DNA from: Amycolatopsis orientalis DSM 40040 = KCTC 9412 | GTDB lineage: Bacteria; Actinomycetota; Actinomycetes; Mycobacteriales; Pseudonocardiaceae | Reading direction: 5' to 3' | Assembly: GCF_000478275.1 (NCBI RefSeq) | Contig: NZ_ASJB01000028.1 | Coordinates: 248,001-312,000 of the forward strand | Length of the DNA: 64,000 nt | In this document: in pieces, positions 27,861 through 37,279 of the stretch | How positions within the stretch are numbered: position 1 is the stretch's first letter | Layout of the letters: each line of letters starts with the position of its first letter | Program-made: the position numbers and the translations under genes | Notes under the pieces: generated by a model | The model's input: the letters and a program-made list of their open reading frames with translations, nothing else | What the model was told of the DNA's origin: nothing | Databases searched by the model: none

Positions 27861-28840
27861 AGCGGCGCCGCCCCGTATCTGCGGACGGCCCAGATCAGCA
27901 CCGGGCCGCCGAGGAACGCGGTCACGATGGCGACCGGCACCTCCCCGGTCGGCAGCAGGACCCGGGAACCGACGTCCGCGGCCAGCATCAGGACCGGGCC
28001 GAGCAGCGCGGCGAACGCGATCAGCCACGGGATCGACGCACCGGCCACCCGCCGCGCCAGATGCGGCACGATCAGCCCGACGAACAGGATCGGCCCGGCC
28101 AGCGCGGTGGCCGCGCCCGCCATCAGCGTGATCAGCAGCAGGGTGACCGCCCGGACGCGGGCGACGTTCGCGCCGAGGGTGTGCGCGACCGTCTCGCCGA
28201 GCGCGATGGCGTTCAGCTGACGGCTCACCGCGAACGCGCCCAGCAGGGACAGGCCGATGATGACCAGTGGCACGGTGGTCGGGGCCTGTTCGCGCCCGGC
28301 CAGCGAACCCACCGACCAGAACCGGTAGACGTCGAAGGTCTCCGGGAACAGCAGCCGCAGGCCGAGGGTGAGCCCCAGCAGCACGGCGCTCAACGCGGTC
28401 CCGGCGAGCACCAGGCGCAGCGGCGACCGGCGGCCGACCGCGTACACCAGCACCGAAGCCCCGGCCGCGCCCAGCACCGCCAGGCCCAGTTCGGCGGGCG
28501 CCGAGGCGGCGACGCCGAACGCCGAACCCACCGCGATGGCGAACCCGGCGCCCGCGGTCACGCCGAGCACCCCGGGTTCGGCCAAAGCGTTGCGGGACAA
28601 GGCCTGCACGAGCACTCCCCCGACCGCCAGTGCCGCGCCGACCCCGATCGCCAGCACCGCCCTCGGCGCCCGGATGTCCAGGACCACCGCCCGGTCACCC
28701 GGATTCCCCTCGCCCAGCAGGGCGCGCACGACCTCGCCGGGGGCGATGGCGTGCGCGCCGATGCCGACGCTCAGCACGGCGACCACGAGGAGCCCGAGCA
28801 GTGCGGCGCCGAGCAGCGCGGACCGCCCGGTGGTGGTCAC
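27857..28840 (-). CDS. FecCD-type siderophore permease, first subunit
   Basis: Membrane subunit of 327 residues with the FecCD hallmarks RAPRAVLAIGVGAALAVGG, NALAEPGVLGVTAGAG and AGPILFVGLIVPHLARRV. It starts at a GTG that overlaps the binding-protein stop by GTGA and ends in GTGA with the second permease. Together with the lipoprotein, second permease and ATPase it makes a complete uptake system. Confidence 0.92.
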   Translation of the reverse strand: MTTTGRSALLGAALLGLLVVAVLSVGIGAHAIAPGEVVRALLGEGNPGDRAVVLDIRAPRAVLAIGVGAALAVGGVLVQALSRNALAEPGVLGVTAGAGFAIAVGSAFGVAASAPAELGLAVLGAAGASVLVYAVGRRSPLRLVLAGTALSAVLLGLTLGLRLLFPETFDVYRFWSVGSLAGREQAPTTVPLVIIGLSLLGAFAVSRQLNAIALGETVAHTLGANVARVRAVTLLLITLMAGAATALAGPILFVGLIVPHLARRVAGASIPWLIAFAALLGPVLMLAADVGSRVLLPTGEVPVAIVTAFLGGPVLIWAVRRYGAAPL

Positions 28841-29841
28841 TGCTTGAGCAGCGGCGCGAACGCCTGGTCGACGGCGTCCAAAGTGGACGTCGCGGCCCGG
28901 TAGGTGGCGGCCTCGGTGTAGCGGAACGGGTAGACCTTGCCCGCCTTCACCGCGGGGAGTTCCTTCCACAGCGGCGAGTCGAGGACGTACTTGACCGGCG
29001 CGGGCACCGCACCGTCGGCGCTGACCGAGTAGGTGATCGCGTCGGCCTGGGCGAACGCGGTCGACAGCTCTTCGATCGACGGGTACTCACTGACGTCCTT
29101 GGAGCCGCCGCCCTTGACCTTGACCTGGCCGTAGTAGGTGGCGCCGATGTCCTGCGCGACGTTGGTGCCCCAGGAACCGTTGAACTCGCGCTGGAAGTTG
29201 CCCTTGGCGACCTCGCCGTACGCGCCGACGTGGCCGAGCTTCAGCTGCGGCAGCACGGCCTTGTACTTCTCGGCGAGTCCCTTGGCCTTGGTCTCGTAGG
29301 CGGTCTTGATCGCGTCGAACCCGGCGGCCGCACCGGCGGCGTCGGCCTGCTTGCGGGACAGCTCACGCCACATCGACGGCACCGACGGGCCGATCGCCAC
29401 GACCGGCGCGATGGCTTCGAGCCGCTTGAGGTCGATGTCGGCGAGCACCGGCTTCGGCACACCGATGACGATGAGGTCCGGATCGGCCTGCGCGATCGCC
29501 TCGTAGTTGGTCTCGGACGCGGATTCGCCCGCGACCTTCGCCAGCTCGTCGTACTTCTTGCGCTCCTGCTCGTTGAACAGCGGGATCCCGCGCTTCCAGC
29601 TGGACACCCCGACCAGCGGCGCCCCCGCTTCGAGCAGGGCGGGCACGGCGTAGCCGGTGGCGATGACCCGCTTCGGCGAGACCGGGATGGTGATCTGGCC
29701 GTTGTCGGCGGCGAACACGCGGGTCTGGCCGCCGTCGGCGGCCTTGCCGTCTTCGCCGGAACCGCAGGCGGTCGCCGCGGTGACGACGGTGAGGGCGAGC
29801 GCTATCGCTCCGGTGAGACGGCGGGTTCTGGTGGTGCGCAT
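28837..29841 (-). CDS. Siderophore-binding lipoprotein
   Basis: Periplasmic-binding-fold lipoprotein of 334 residues. The signal ends at the lipobox ATACGSG; the mature part has the two-lobe FepB/FhuD layout with KRVIATGYAVPALLEAG near the start, DPDLIVIGVPKP in the middle and a long connecting helix. It presents ferric siderophore to the FecCD permeases. GAGGAA lies 5 bp before the ATG. The 26-bp gap to the SIP gene is the only real gap in the operon. Confidence 0.9.
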   Translation of the reverse strand: MRTTRTRRLTGAIALALTVVTAATACGSGEDGKAADGGQTRVFAADNGQITIPVSPKRVIATGYAVPALLEAGAPLVGVSSWKRGIPLFNEQERKKYDELAKVAGESASETNYEAIAQADPDLIVIGVPKPVLADIDLKRLEAIAPVVAIGPSVPSMWRELSRKQADAAGAAAGFDAIKTAYETKAKGLAEKYKAVLPQLKLGHVGAYGEVAKGNFQREFNGSWGTNVAQDIGATYYGQVKVKGGGSKDVSEYPSIEELSTAFAQADAITYSVSADGAVPAPVKYVLDSPLWKELPAVKAGKVYPFRYTEAATYRAATSTLDAVDQAFAPLLKQ

Positions 29842-29867
29842 GGATTTCCTCGTTCTTCGGGGGTGGG

Positions 29868-30728
29868 TCAGTGGGAGTGGTCGTGGTCGTCGTCGAAGTC
29901 CGCGACTCCGCGTTTCCAGTAGCCGGTCACGTCGTGGTCGTCCTTGCCGAGACCGAGCTCGTTCTTGAGCCAGCGGCGCAAGGGTTTGATCTGCCCGGCT
30001 TCCCCGGCGACCCAGGCGTAGAGCCGTTGTCCCGCCGGGACTTCGATCGTCTGGACCGCGCGGGCGAGGACGTCGGAGGAGCCCGCCGGGACGTCGCCAC
30101 GGTGCAGCCAGTGCACGTCGACGTCTTCGGGCGCGGACAGCTCGATCTCCTCGCTCGCGCCGGTGACCTCGATGAACGCCCAGCCCGCGGCGGTGCGGGG
30201 CAGTTCTTCGAGCCAGCGCGCGATCGCGGGCAGCGCGGTGAGGTCGCCGGCGAGCAGGTAGCGGTCGTAGGTGTGCGGCACGATCAGCCCGCCCGGCGGA
30301 CCGGCGACGTGCACCGGCGTACCCGGCGTGACGGCCTGGGCCCAGCCGGAACCGAGCCCGCCGTCATGCAGCGCGACGTCGAGGTCGAGCTCCCCGGAAA
30401 CCGGGTCGTAGCGGCGGACCGTGTACTCGCGCGACGTCGGCGACGGCTTCGGCCACCGCAGCATGTCGCCGTCCTGTACCGGCAGCCTCGGCTCGGGATC
30501 CAGCTCGGGGAACAGGACCTTCACGTGCTCGTCCGGGGAATGCGCCTCGAATCCGGCCGTGCCGTCCCCGCCGAGCGTGACGCGGAGCAGTCCGGAGCCG
30601 ATCATCGTGGTGCGCACGACCTCGGCCCGGCGGACGCGGATCGGGTAGGGCACCTTCTCCGCGTGCTCGCCGCCGCGGACCTCGGCGATGCGTTCGAGGT
30701 GCCGGTGCCGGTGGTCGGCGCGGCTCAC
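29868..30728 (-). CDS. Siderophore-interacting protein (FAD ferric reductase, SIP family)
   Basis: Cytoplasmic flavoprotein of 286 residues that reduces imported ferric siderophore to release iron. The FAD-binding motif is SREYTVRRYDP, followed by VHVAGPPGG and the NAD(P)H-side ELPRTAAGWAFIEV and YAWVAGEAGQIKPLRRWL typical of the ViuB/SIP family. It ends with an Asp/His-rich tail (DFDDDHDHSH) that could bind metal, an unusual extra. The GTG start forms GTGA with the carrier-protein stop. Confidence 0.9.
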   Translation of the reverse strand: MSRADHRHRHLERIAEVRGGEHAEKVPYPIRVRRAEVVRTTMIGSGLLRVTLGGDGTAGFEAHSPDEHVKVLFPELDPEPRLPVQDGDMLRWPKPSPTSREYTVRRYDPVSGELDLDVALHDGGLGSGWAQAVTPGTPVHVAGPPGGLIVPHTYDRYLLAGDLTALPAIARWLEELPRTAAGWAFIEVTGASEEIELSAPEDVDVHWLHRGDVPAGSSDVLARAVQTIEVPAGQRLYAWVAGEAGQIKPLRRWLKNELGLGKDDHDVTGYWKRGVADFDDDHDHSH

Positions 30729-30958
30729 GGGGTGTTCCCGGACAGGATCTTCGTCCAGTGGCCCAGATTCGGCTGCTCGGCGAGGTCGGCGTACTCGAGG
30801 GTGTCCGCGCCTTCGGAGCGCCACTGCTCGACCAGGCCCATGATCCGCATCGAATCGAGGCCGAGGTCGGTCAGCTCGGTCTCCGGCGTCAGCTCGGCCG
30901 GATCGCAGCCGAGCAGTTCCGCGATGTCCGACCGGATCTTCGCTGGGGTGAGACTCAT
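30725..30958 (-). CDS. Free-standing aryl carrier protein
   Basis: Carrier of 77 residues. The phosphopantetheine Ser lies in TDLGLDSMRIMGL, the pattern of aryl carrier domains in EntB/DhbB. It carries DHB from the ligase to C1 of the NRPS. In enterobactin and bacillibactin systems this domain is fused to the isochorismatase; here it is a separate gene whose ATG overlaps the isochorismatase stop (TAATG). Confidence 0.9.
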   Translation of the reverse strand: MSLTPAKIRSDIAELLGCDPAELTPETELTDLGLDSMRIMGLVEQWRSEGADTLEYADLAEQPNLGHWTKILSGNTP

Positions 30959-31626
30959 TACCGCGCTCCGGCGTGGATCGGGGCCAGCGCGGCGAGCGCG
31001 GCGGCCGTGGTGGTCAGTGCGCCGCAGCGCTGGGCGACGTACTCGCAGGCCTGGTCGTGGCGTTCGCGGGAGAAGTCCGCGACCGCGTCGCCGACCAGGA
31101 ACGGCTGGATGTCGCGCATGAACGCCTCGACGGCGGTGGCCTGGCAGCCGATATGCGCGTAGACGCCGGTGATCAGCAGCTGATCGCGGCCGGCCTCGGC
31201 GAGCTGTTCGGTGAAGGTGCTGCGCTGGAACGCGCTGTAGCGCCACTTCGTCAGCACGGTGTCACCCGGTTTCGGGGCGAGTTCGCCGACGACGTCGGCG
31301 GCGGCGGGGTCGTCGTCGATGACCGCGCCGATGCCGTCGCCCCAGAACTCGGTGAGCAGCCCGCGGTCCTCGGCGGCCTGGTAGCCGGGCTGCGCCGTGT
31401 AGAACACCGGCACTCCCGCCGCGCGGGCGGCGTCGGCCAGTGCGGCGATGTTCGCGACCATCTCCGGGACCGGCGCCCCCTCGTACGGCGCGAGGAAGTA
31501 CCGCTGCGCGTCGTGCACCAGCAGCGCGGCGCGGGCGGGGTCGGGTTTCCAGCCGACCCGTCCGGCGGGCAGCTCGGCCTCCGTCGGCAGGGGGTACGGC
31601 TGGATCTTGGGCAGTGACACGTTCAC
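30958..31626 (-). CDS. dhbB: Isochorismatase (DhbB/EntB N-terminal half)
   Basis: Hydrolyses isochorismate to 2,3-dihydro-2,3-dihydroxybenzoate and pyruvate. 222 residues, corresponding to the isochorismatase part of EntB/DhbB without its carrier domain. Diagnostic segments are [31 protein letters not shown] (catalytic Asp), [16 protein letters not shown] and [18 protein letters not shown] (catalytic Cys). The GTG at 31626 forms GTGA with the ligase stop; a second GTG two codons later is also possible. Confidence 0.93.
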   Translation of the reverse strand: MNVSLPKIQPYPLPTEAELPAGRVGWKPDPARAALLVHDAQRYFLAPYEGAPVPEMVANIAALADAARAAGVPVFYTAQPGYQAAEDRGLLTEFWGDGIGAVIDDDPAAADVVGELAPKPGDTVLTKWRYSAFQRSTFTEQLAEAGRDQLLITGVYAHIGCQATAVEAFMRDIQPFLVGDAVADFSRERHDQACEYVAQRCGALTTTAAALAALAPIHAGAR

Positions 31627-33245
31627 TTCTCCTTCGCCAGGGCGGCCAGTGCCGCCCGCAGCTCGCGTTTGCTGGTCTTTCCGACGCCGGTCACCGGGAA
31701 CTGGCGCACCACTTGGACCAGATCGGGCACCTTGAACGCCGCCACCCCGCGTTCGCGCACGAACCGGCGCAGTTCCGCCGCGCCGGGTTCGGCACCGGCC
31801 GCGGGTACGACGTAGGCGCAGGTGCGCTCGCCCAGGTACGGGTCCGGCACCGCGACGACGGCGGCGTCGAGCACGCCGGGGTGGGCCATCAGGTGGTTCT
31901 CGACCTCTTCGGCGGCCACCTTCTCGCCGCCGCGGTTGATCTGCTCCTTGGCCCGGCCGACCACTTCCAGATGTCCCGACGGGTGCTGCCGCACCAGGTC
32001 GCCCGTGCGGTAGAAGCCGTCTTCGGTGAACGCGGTCCGGTTGTGCTCGGCGGCGCGGTAGTAGCCGCGGATCGTGTACGGGCCGCGGGTCAGCAGCGCG
32101 CCGACCTCCCCCGGCGCGACGACGTCGTCCGAAGTGGACAGTGGATCGCCGGGGTCCACGACGCGGATCTCGTCGTCCGGCGAGATCGGCCGTCCCTGGG
32201 TGGCGAGGACGTACTCGTCCGGATCGTCGAGCCGGGTGTAGCAGACCAGGCCCTCGGCCATGCCGAACACCTGCTGCAGACGGCAGCCCAGCGCGGGGCC
32301 GATCTTCTCCGCCAGCTCGCGGGCGCATTTGGCGCCGCCGACCAGCAGGATGTCCAAAGAGGACAGATCGCGGGTGGTCCTCACGGCGGCCTGCGCCCAC
32401 GCGGCGGCCAGCGGCGGCACGAGTCCGGTGATCGTCACGCCTTCGGCCTCGATCAGCCGGAACGCGGTGTCTGCGTCCGGACGCGGCGCGAACACCGTGG
32501 CCGCGCCCGCGTGCAGCGCGCCGAGCAGGCCCGGCGAGCTGAGCGGGAAGTTGTGCGCGACCGGCAACGCGGCCAGGTACACGCTTTCCGGGCGCAGTCC
32601 GCAGATCCGCGCGCTCTCCCGGACGCTGTAGAGGTAGTCGTCGTGGGTGCGCGGGATCAGCTTGGGCAGGCCGGTGCTCCCGCCGGAGAGCTGGAGGAAC
32701 GCGACACCGGCGGGATCCGGATCCGGCAGGGCGCGAGGCGTGGTCGCTTCGAGGGCGGCGAACTCATCCGTGCCGACGACGAAGACCTCTCGTACCGACG
32801 GGACTTCGGCCGCGACCGCGTGCGCCATGGCCGCGTGGTCGAACCGTTCGTGCTCGCCGACGGTCAGGATCGCCGCGGCCTCGCTCTGTTCGGCGAAATG
32901 CCGCAGCTCGCTGGCCCGGTGCGCGGGCAGCGCGAACACCGGCAGCGCGCCGGCCCGCCACAGTCCGAAGACGACCGACGCGAACTCCGGCACGTTCGGC
33001 AGTTGCACGACGATCCGGTCGCCCGCCTGGATCCCGGCTCCGGCGAACCCGGCGGCGAGCCGGTGTGCCCGCTCGTCCAGTTCGGCGAAGGTCCAGCGCG
33101 CGGTCTCGCCGATCACGGCGGGACGTTCGGCGTAGGCCTCGGCGAGACTGGTCAGCAGCGCGCCGAAGGTCTGGCCGCGCCAGTATCCCGATGCCCGGTA
33201 CCGCGCGGCGGTTTCCGGCGGCCAGGGCACATGGTCGGGGTTCAC
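31623..33245 (-). CDS. dhbE: 2,3-dihydroxybenzoate-AMP ligase
   Basis: Activates DHB as the adenylate and loads it on the aryl carrier protein. 540 residues, as in EntE/DhbE. Motifs match that subgroup closely: [61 protein letters not shown] and [20 protein letters not shown]. The GTG start overlaps the DhbC stop (GTGA). The close match to EntE-type loops argues for DHB rather than salicylate. Confidence 0.94.
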   Translation of the reverse strand: MNPDHVPWPPETAARYRASGYWRGQTFGALLTSLAEAYAERPAVIGETARWTFAELDERAHRLAAGFAGAGIQAGDRIVVQLPNVPEFASVVFGLWRAGALPVFALPAHRASELRHFAEQSEAAAILTVGEHERFDHAAMAHAVAAEVPSVREVFVVGTDEFAALEATTPRALPDPDPAGVAFLQLSGGSTGLPKLIPRTHDDYLYSVRESARICGLRPESVYLAALPVAHNFPLSSPGLLGALHAGAATVFAPRPDADTAFRLIEAEGVTITGLVPPLAAAWAQAAVRTTRDLSSLDILLVGGAKCARELAEKIGPALGCRLQQVFGMAEGLVCYTRLDDPDEYVLATQGRPISPDDEIRVVDPGDPLSTSDDVVAPGEVGALLTRGPYTIRGYYRAAEHNRTAFTEDGFYRTGDLVRQHPSGHLEVVGRAKEQINRGGEKVAAEEVENHLMAHPGVLDAAVVAVPDPYLGERTCAYVVPAAGAEPGAAELRRFVRERGVAAFKVPDLVQVVRQFPVTGVGKTSKRELRAALAALAKEK

Positions 33246-34435
33246 GCCGCTCCCTCCAGCCCGAGCGCCCGCAGGAGCGTGCCGAACTTCGCGCCGGTTT
33301 CGGCGAGTTCGGCCTCGGGATCGGAACCGGCCACCACCCCGGCTCCGGCGAACAGCCGCACGGTCCGGTCGCGCACCTCGGCGCAGCGGATGGTGACCAC
33401 CCATTCGCCGTCCCCGCTCGGATCGGTCCAGCCGACCAGCCCCGCGTAGTAGCCCCGGTCCTCCGGTTCGAGGGCCGCGATGGTGTCGCGGGCCAGCCCG
33501 GTCGGCACCCCGCAGACGGCGGGCGTGGGGTGCAGGGCTTCGGCCAGCGCGAGCGCGGACGAACCGGCGTCATCCGCGTCGGCGAGCCGTCCGCTGATCC
33601 GGGTCGACAGATGCCACATCGTGGGCGTGCCGATCACTGCGGGTTCGGCGGGTACGTCGAGGTCGGTACAGAACCGGCCCAGCACCTCGGCCACCTGCGC
33701 GGCGACATGGGCGTGTTCGGCACGGTCCTTTTCGGACTCCAGCAGCTCGCTGATCCGGCGGGCGTTCTCGGCGTCGTCCCCGGCACGCGGCCGGGATCCG
33801 GCCAGGGGATTGGCCGTGACGATCCGGCCGCGCCGGGAGACCAGCAGTTCGGGACTCGCGCCGAGCAGGGTGCGCGTCGCGGGATCGCCGGGCGCGCTGA
33901 CGTCGACGGCGAAGGCGTGCGCCGCCGGGTCGGCGTGGACGAGGCGGGCCAGCAACCGCGGCACGGCGACGGGATCTCCGCCGGTGACGTCGAGACAGCG
34001 GGCCAGCACGATCTTGCGCAGGTCACCGCCGCGGATCTCGTCCAGTGCCCTGGCGACGGCGGTGGTGTAGACCTCCGGCGCGGGTCGCGGCGCCACCGAC
34101 CACGTCTCGCCGAGCGGGGGCACCGGACCACTCGCCTTCGGTGGTCCTGCCCGGCGCACCACCGCGGGGACCACCAGGCTGCTCGGCGCGTCGGGCCGGA
34201 ACCCGATCGCACCGGCGACTACGGGCTCCGCCACTCCCGCCACGAGGGCGGCGTCGAGGATTTCGGCGGCGGCGCGGGCACGTCCATCCGGTGCCGCGTG
34301 GACCGGCGAGTACACCCCGTCGGCGAGCAGCGAACCTCGGGCCGAGGAGTAGTAGAACGAGCCGGGCAGATATGCCGCCAGCAGATCGGCCGCCTGGTGG
34401 ACCGGTCTCGGCCGGGGCGGTGCGGGTGAGGACAC
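33242..34435 (-). CDS. dhbC: Isochorismate synthase
   Basis: Converts chorismate to isochorismate; 397 residues, EntC/DhbC length. Visible signatures of the chorismate-binding fold are [50 protein letters not shown] and [16 protein letters not shown]. First gene of the twelve-gene operon. Its GTG start has AAAGGGA upstream and lies 54 bp from the iron box. A salicylate-type synthase is unlikely because the locus also has isochorismatase and DhbA. Confidence 0.93.
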   Translation of the reverse strand: MSSPAPPRPRPVHQAADLLAAYLPGSFYYSSARGSLLADGVYSPVHAAPDGRARAAAEILDAALVAGVAEPVVAGAIGFRPDAPSSLVVPAVVRRAGPPKASGPVPPLGETWSVAPRPAPEVYTTAVARALDEIRGGDLRKIVLARCLDVTGGDPVAVPRLLARLVHADPAAHAFAVDVSAPGDPATRTLLGASPELLVSRRGRIVTANPLAGSRPRAGDDAENARRISELLESEKDRAEHAHVAAQVAEVLGRFCTDLDVPAEPAVIGTPTMWHLSTRISGRLADADDAGSSALALAEALHPTPAVCGVPTGLARDTIAALEPEDRGYYAGLVGWTDPSGDGEWVVTIRCAEVRDRTVRLFAGAGVVAGSDPEAELAETGAKFGTLLRALGLEGAA

Positions 34436-34489
34436 GACAGTATTCCCTTTCGCAAATATGCCTGACCAGGCGAGCGAGTCGACCCTAAC

Positions 34490-34508
34490 TTCGGTTAGCC
34501 TAACCTAA
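34490..34508 (-). promoter_or_regulatory. DmdR/IdeR-type iron box of the siderophore operon
   Basis: Read on the minus strand, the 19-mer TTAGGTTAGGCTAACCGAA matches the palindromic actinobacterial iron-box consensus (TTAGGTTAGGCTAACCTAA) at 18 of 19 positions. It lies 54 bp upstream of dhbC, where iron-loaded repressor would block the promoter of the 20.8-kb operon. This is a strong sequence match; regulation itself is inferred. Confidence 0.9.
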
Positions 34509-34546
34509 TCATACGGGTCCGAAAAGTCTTCGTTGCGTCATCGAGA

Positions 34547-35296
34547 TCACCCGCGGAGCGTGGCGCCCCCGTCGACATAGAGGTTCTGCATGGTGATGTG
34601 CCGCGCGCGATCGGAGGCCAGAAACAGGACGGCGTCGGCGATGTCGGCGGGATCGGCTATCCGGCCCAGTGGTATGCCGACCCGGTATTGCTCCGGATTT
34701 CCCGCTATGACTTGGTCCGCGCCGTTCTCGTCCGTCCACAGTAGACGTTGCATCTCGGTGTCGGTCGAACCGGGCGACACGATGTTGCAGCGGATGCCGG
34801 AGCCCGCGAGTTCGAGACCGAGACAGCGGGTCAGCATCGTCGCGGCGGCCTTGGAAGCGGCGTAGGCGGCCATCCCGGTCCTCGGGACACCCGCGGCGTT
34901 CGACCCGACCGTCACCAGCACCCCGCTCCGGCGGGGCAGCATGCGGCGGGAGATCTCCCGAAGCACCGTGAACACGCCGGTGGAGTTGACCGCGAAGGTC
35001 GCCGCCCAGTCCTCGTCACTGGTCTCGCACACCGACCCCGGTTTCAGCACGCCCGCGACGGACGCCCCGATGCCGATCGGCCCGAGTTCCCGTTCGACCT
35101 CGCCGACCACCCGCGCCACGGCCGCCGGATCCCCGACGTCCGCGACGAACGGGGTCACCCCGTCACGGGAAGGCCCTTCCGCCAGGTCCACCGCCGCCAC
35201 GATCGCGCCCGCCTCGGCGAGCCCGGCCACGACGGCCGCCCCGATCCCGCGCGCGCCTCCGGTGACGAGCGCGACCTTGCCCTCGATCCCTTCCAC
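34547..35296 (-). CDS. dhbA: 2,3-dihydro-2,3-dihydroxybenzoate dehydrogenase
   Basis: Short-chain dehydrogenase of 249 residues that oxidises dihydro-DHB to DHB with NAD. The cofactor loop is [13 protein letters not shown], an acidic residue follows in VAAVDLAEG (NAD preference), and the catalytic Ser and YxxxK lie in VTVGSNAAG and [10 protein letters not shown]. It starts with GTG. It stands apart from the main operon, 111 bp before dhbC, with its own iron box 22 bp upstream of the start. Confidence 0.92.
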   Translation of the reverse strand: MEGIEGKVALVTGGARGIGAAVVAGLAEAGAIVAAVDLAEGPSRDGVTPFVADVGDPAAVARVVGEVERELGPIGIGASVAGVLKPGSVCETSDEDWAATFAVNSTGVFTVLREISRRMLPRRSGVLVTVGSNAAGVPRTGMAAYAASKAAATMLTRCLGLELAGSGIRCNIVSPGSTDTEMQRLLWTDENGADQVIAGNPEQYRVGIPLGRIADPADIADAVLFLASDRARHITMQNLYVDGGATLRG

Positions 35297-35317
35297 GCCA
35301 CAACCACCCCACGTCTC

Positions 35318-35336
35318 ATTGCTTAGCCTTACCTAA
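35318..35336 (-). promoter_or_regulatory. Iron box of dhbA
   Basis: Read on the minus strand, TTAGGTAAGGCTAAGCAAT matches the iron-box consensus at 15 of 19 positions and is flanked by further symmetric bases (AGCTTAGG...CCTAAGCT-like). It lies only 22 bp from the dhbA start, so a bound repressor would cover the leader or transcription start. Confidence 0.8.
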
Positions 35337-35390
35337 GCTAGCGGGACGTTCCGGGCAAAGCGAGGGACCGACACCGGTGATTCAGACCAC

Positions 35391-35876
35391 TCAGCGCTGA
35401 CCTGCCACGGGACAGGACAGCGGACCGCGTTCGGACCCGCCGCCCCGCAAGGTGATCCTCGCGGTGCCGTCGAGCGCGTCCCGCACGGTGCACACGAGCT
35501 GCTCGGTGGCGCCCACCGACAGCCCGGCGACGTCGACCGAGAGGGTCACGGTGACGCCGTCCCCCGCCGCGGTCTGGCCGAGGACCGCGGTACCGGCGGG
35601 GACTTCGGTGGTGTAGCCCTGCCGTCCTTCGTTCCCGTCCGGGCCGGCGGCGAGCAGATCGATCGTGCGCGCCAGGGTCACGCCACCGGGATGCGGGCGC
35701 TGCGGCACCCGCACCGGTTCCCCGCCGGACAGGAAGTAGAGCACCACTCCGGCGGCCGGGCCCTCCGGCGCGGGCGCCCCGAGGATCACGCCGCTGGGCC
35801 GGACACCGCATCCGGCGGCCACCGGAGCGAACAGGGCCAGGGCGACCAGGCGCGGGACGAGCCGGGGGTTTCTCAT
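35391..35876 (-). CDS. Lipoprotein with GerMN-like domain
   Basis: Lipoprotein of 161 residues. The signal ends in a lipobox-like PVAAGCGV; the remainder resembles a GerMN/LpqB-type sensory domain (VVLYFLSGGEPVRVPQRP, LARTIDLLAAGPDGNEGRQG, VTVTLSVDVAGL). It is the third gene of a regulator-kinase-lipoprotein operon; its ATG overlaps the kinase stop (ATGA). Such lipoproteins can modulate the kinase next to them, which is inferred. Confidence 0.75.
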   Translation of the reverse strand: MRNPRLVPRLVALALFAPVAAGCGVRPSGVILGAPAPEGPAAGVVLYFLSGGEPVRVPQRPHPGGVTLARTIDLLAAGPDGNEGRQGYTTEVPAGTAVLGQTAAGDGVTVTLSVDVAGLSVGATEQLVCTVRDALDGTARITLRGGGSERGPLSCPVAGQR

Positions 35877-37279
35877 CCCGTCACCCCCTGACGCGGCAGG
35901 CGCAGCGTGAACACCGCGCCGCCGTCCGTGCCGTTCGCGGCGATCAGCGTTCCCCGGTGCAGCCGGGCGTTCTCCCAGGCGATCGCGAGACCGAGCCCGC
36001 TGCCACCGGACCGGCCTCTGGCCGAATCCGCCTTGTAGAACCGGTCGAACACGTGCGGCAGCACCTCGTCCGACAGCCCGGGTCCGCGATCCGAGACCTC
36101 CAGCGTGATCCACTCCCCCGCTTCGGAAAGCCGGAGCGTCACCGGTTTTTCCCCGTGCCGCACCGCGTTCCCGACCAGATTCGCCACGATGACGTCGAGG
36201 CGCCGCGGGTCCAGCGTGGCGAAGATCCCGGTGGGCAGGTCCTTCTCCACCTCGGCGGACCAGCCGCGGATCCGCAAACTCGCCGTGACCACTTCGGCGA
36301 CGTCGACCTCCTCCGGCGCGAGAGCGGCGGCACCGGCGTCGAACCGCGACACCTCGATGAGGTCGTTCACCAGCCGGGTCAGATGGTGCGTCTCGTCGAT
36401 GCTCATCCGCACCGCGCGGCCGGCGTCGCCGGACAGCCGCGGCGCCTCCTGTTCCAGCACGTCCGCGACCGCGGTCATCGCGGCCAGCGGGGTGCGCAGT
36501 TCGTGGGAGACGTCGGCGACGAAACGCCGCGCGTCGGCTTCCATCCGTTCCAGCTCCCCGACGTGACGTTGCAGTGCTTCGGCCGTCTCATTGAACGTCC
36601 GCGCGACCCCGGCCAGTTCGTCGGACCCGCGAACGCCGATCCGCGTGCGCAGGTCGCCCTCACCCAGCCGCTGCGCCGCCTGCCCCAGTTCCCGCACCGG
36701 CCGCAGGACGCCGCGCGCGGCCAGCAAGGCCAGCCCGACGGCGAAGACGAGCGCCACACCGCCGATCAGCCAGGCCCGGGTGGCGAGTTCGCCGATGCTC
36801 TGTTCCTCGGCGAGCATGTTCCGGGCGACGTAGGCTTCGATGCCCGACGCCTGCCGCTGCCCGTCCGCGAGGGTGAGGGTGAACCTGGTACCCAGCACCA
36901 GCATCGGTGTTCCCCGGACGACGACCCGTTGCCAGGCCACGTTTCCCGACCGCACCTGCTCGCGGAGTTCGGGCGTGATCAGCGATCGGAGCTGCTCGTT
37001 GCCGCTCGTCCTGTCCGCGTAAAGGACCAGGGAACTGAGGTTCCGGTCGGACAGCTCGCCGCTGATCCGGCTCAGCGTCCCGTCGCTCGGCGGCATCGGC
37101 CCGAGCGGGTACAGCGCACTGGCCTTGTCGACCAGGACGCGGGCGGTGGCGTCCTGCGCCTGCTGGAGGATCAGGGTGCGGGACAGGACATAGGTGCCGC
37201 CCGCCACCGTCGCCGCGGTGACCACGACGAGCAGGCTGAACGCCAGCAGCAGCCGGGTACGCAGACCCCAGAGCTTCAC
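35873..37279 (-). CDS. HAMP-containing sensor histidine kinase
   Basis: Sensor kinase of 468 residues. Two membrane segments (about 8-30 and 168-188) flank an extracytoplasmic sensor of about 140 residues; a HAMP domain (GVLRPVRELGQAAQRLGEGD) follows, then the HisKA box with the acceptor His in VADVSHELRTPLAAM and the ATPase core (NLVGNAVRHG, DRGPGLSDE, GGSGLGLAI). It resembles the CseC/AfsQ2 type of actinobacterial kinases. The GTG start overlaps the regulator stop. The signal is unknown; with a lipoprotein partner, envelope stress is one possibility. Confidence 0.9.
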   Translation of the reverse strand: MKLWGLRTRLLLAFSLLVVVTAATVAGGTYVLSRTLILQQAQDATARVLVDKASALYPLGPMPPSDGTLSRISGELSDRNLSSLVLYADRTSGNEQLRSLITPELREQVRSGNVAWQRVVVRGTPMLVLGTRFTLTLADGQRQASGIEAYVARNMLAEEQSIGELATRAWLIGGVALVFAVGLALLAARGVLRPVRELGQAAQRLGEGDLRTRIGVRGSDELAGVARTFNETAEALQRHVGELERMEADARRFVADVSHELRTPLAAMTAVADVLEQEAPRLSGDAGRAVRMSIDETHHLTRLVNDLIEVSRFDAGAAALAPEEVDVAEVVTASLRIRGWSAEVEKDLPTGIFATLDPRRLDVIVANLVGNAVRHGEKPVTLRLSEAGEWITLEVSDRGPGLSDEVLPHVFDRFYKADSARGRSGGSGLGLAIAWENARLHRGTLIAANGTDGGAVFTLRLPRQGVTG

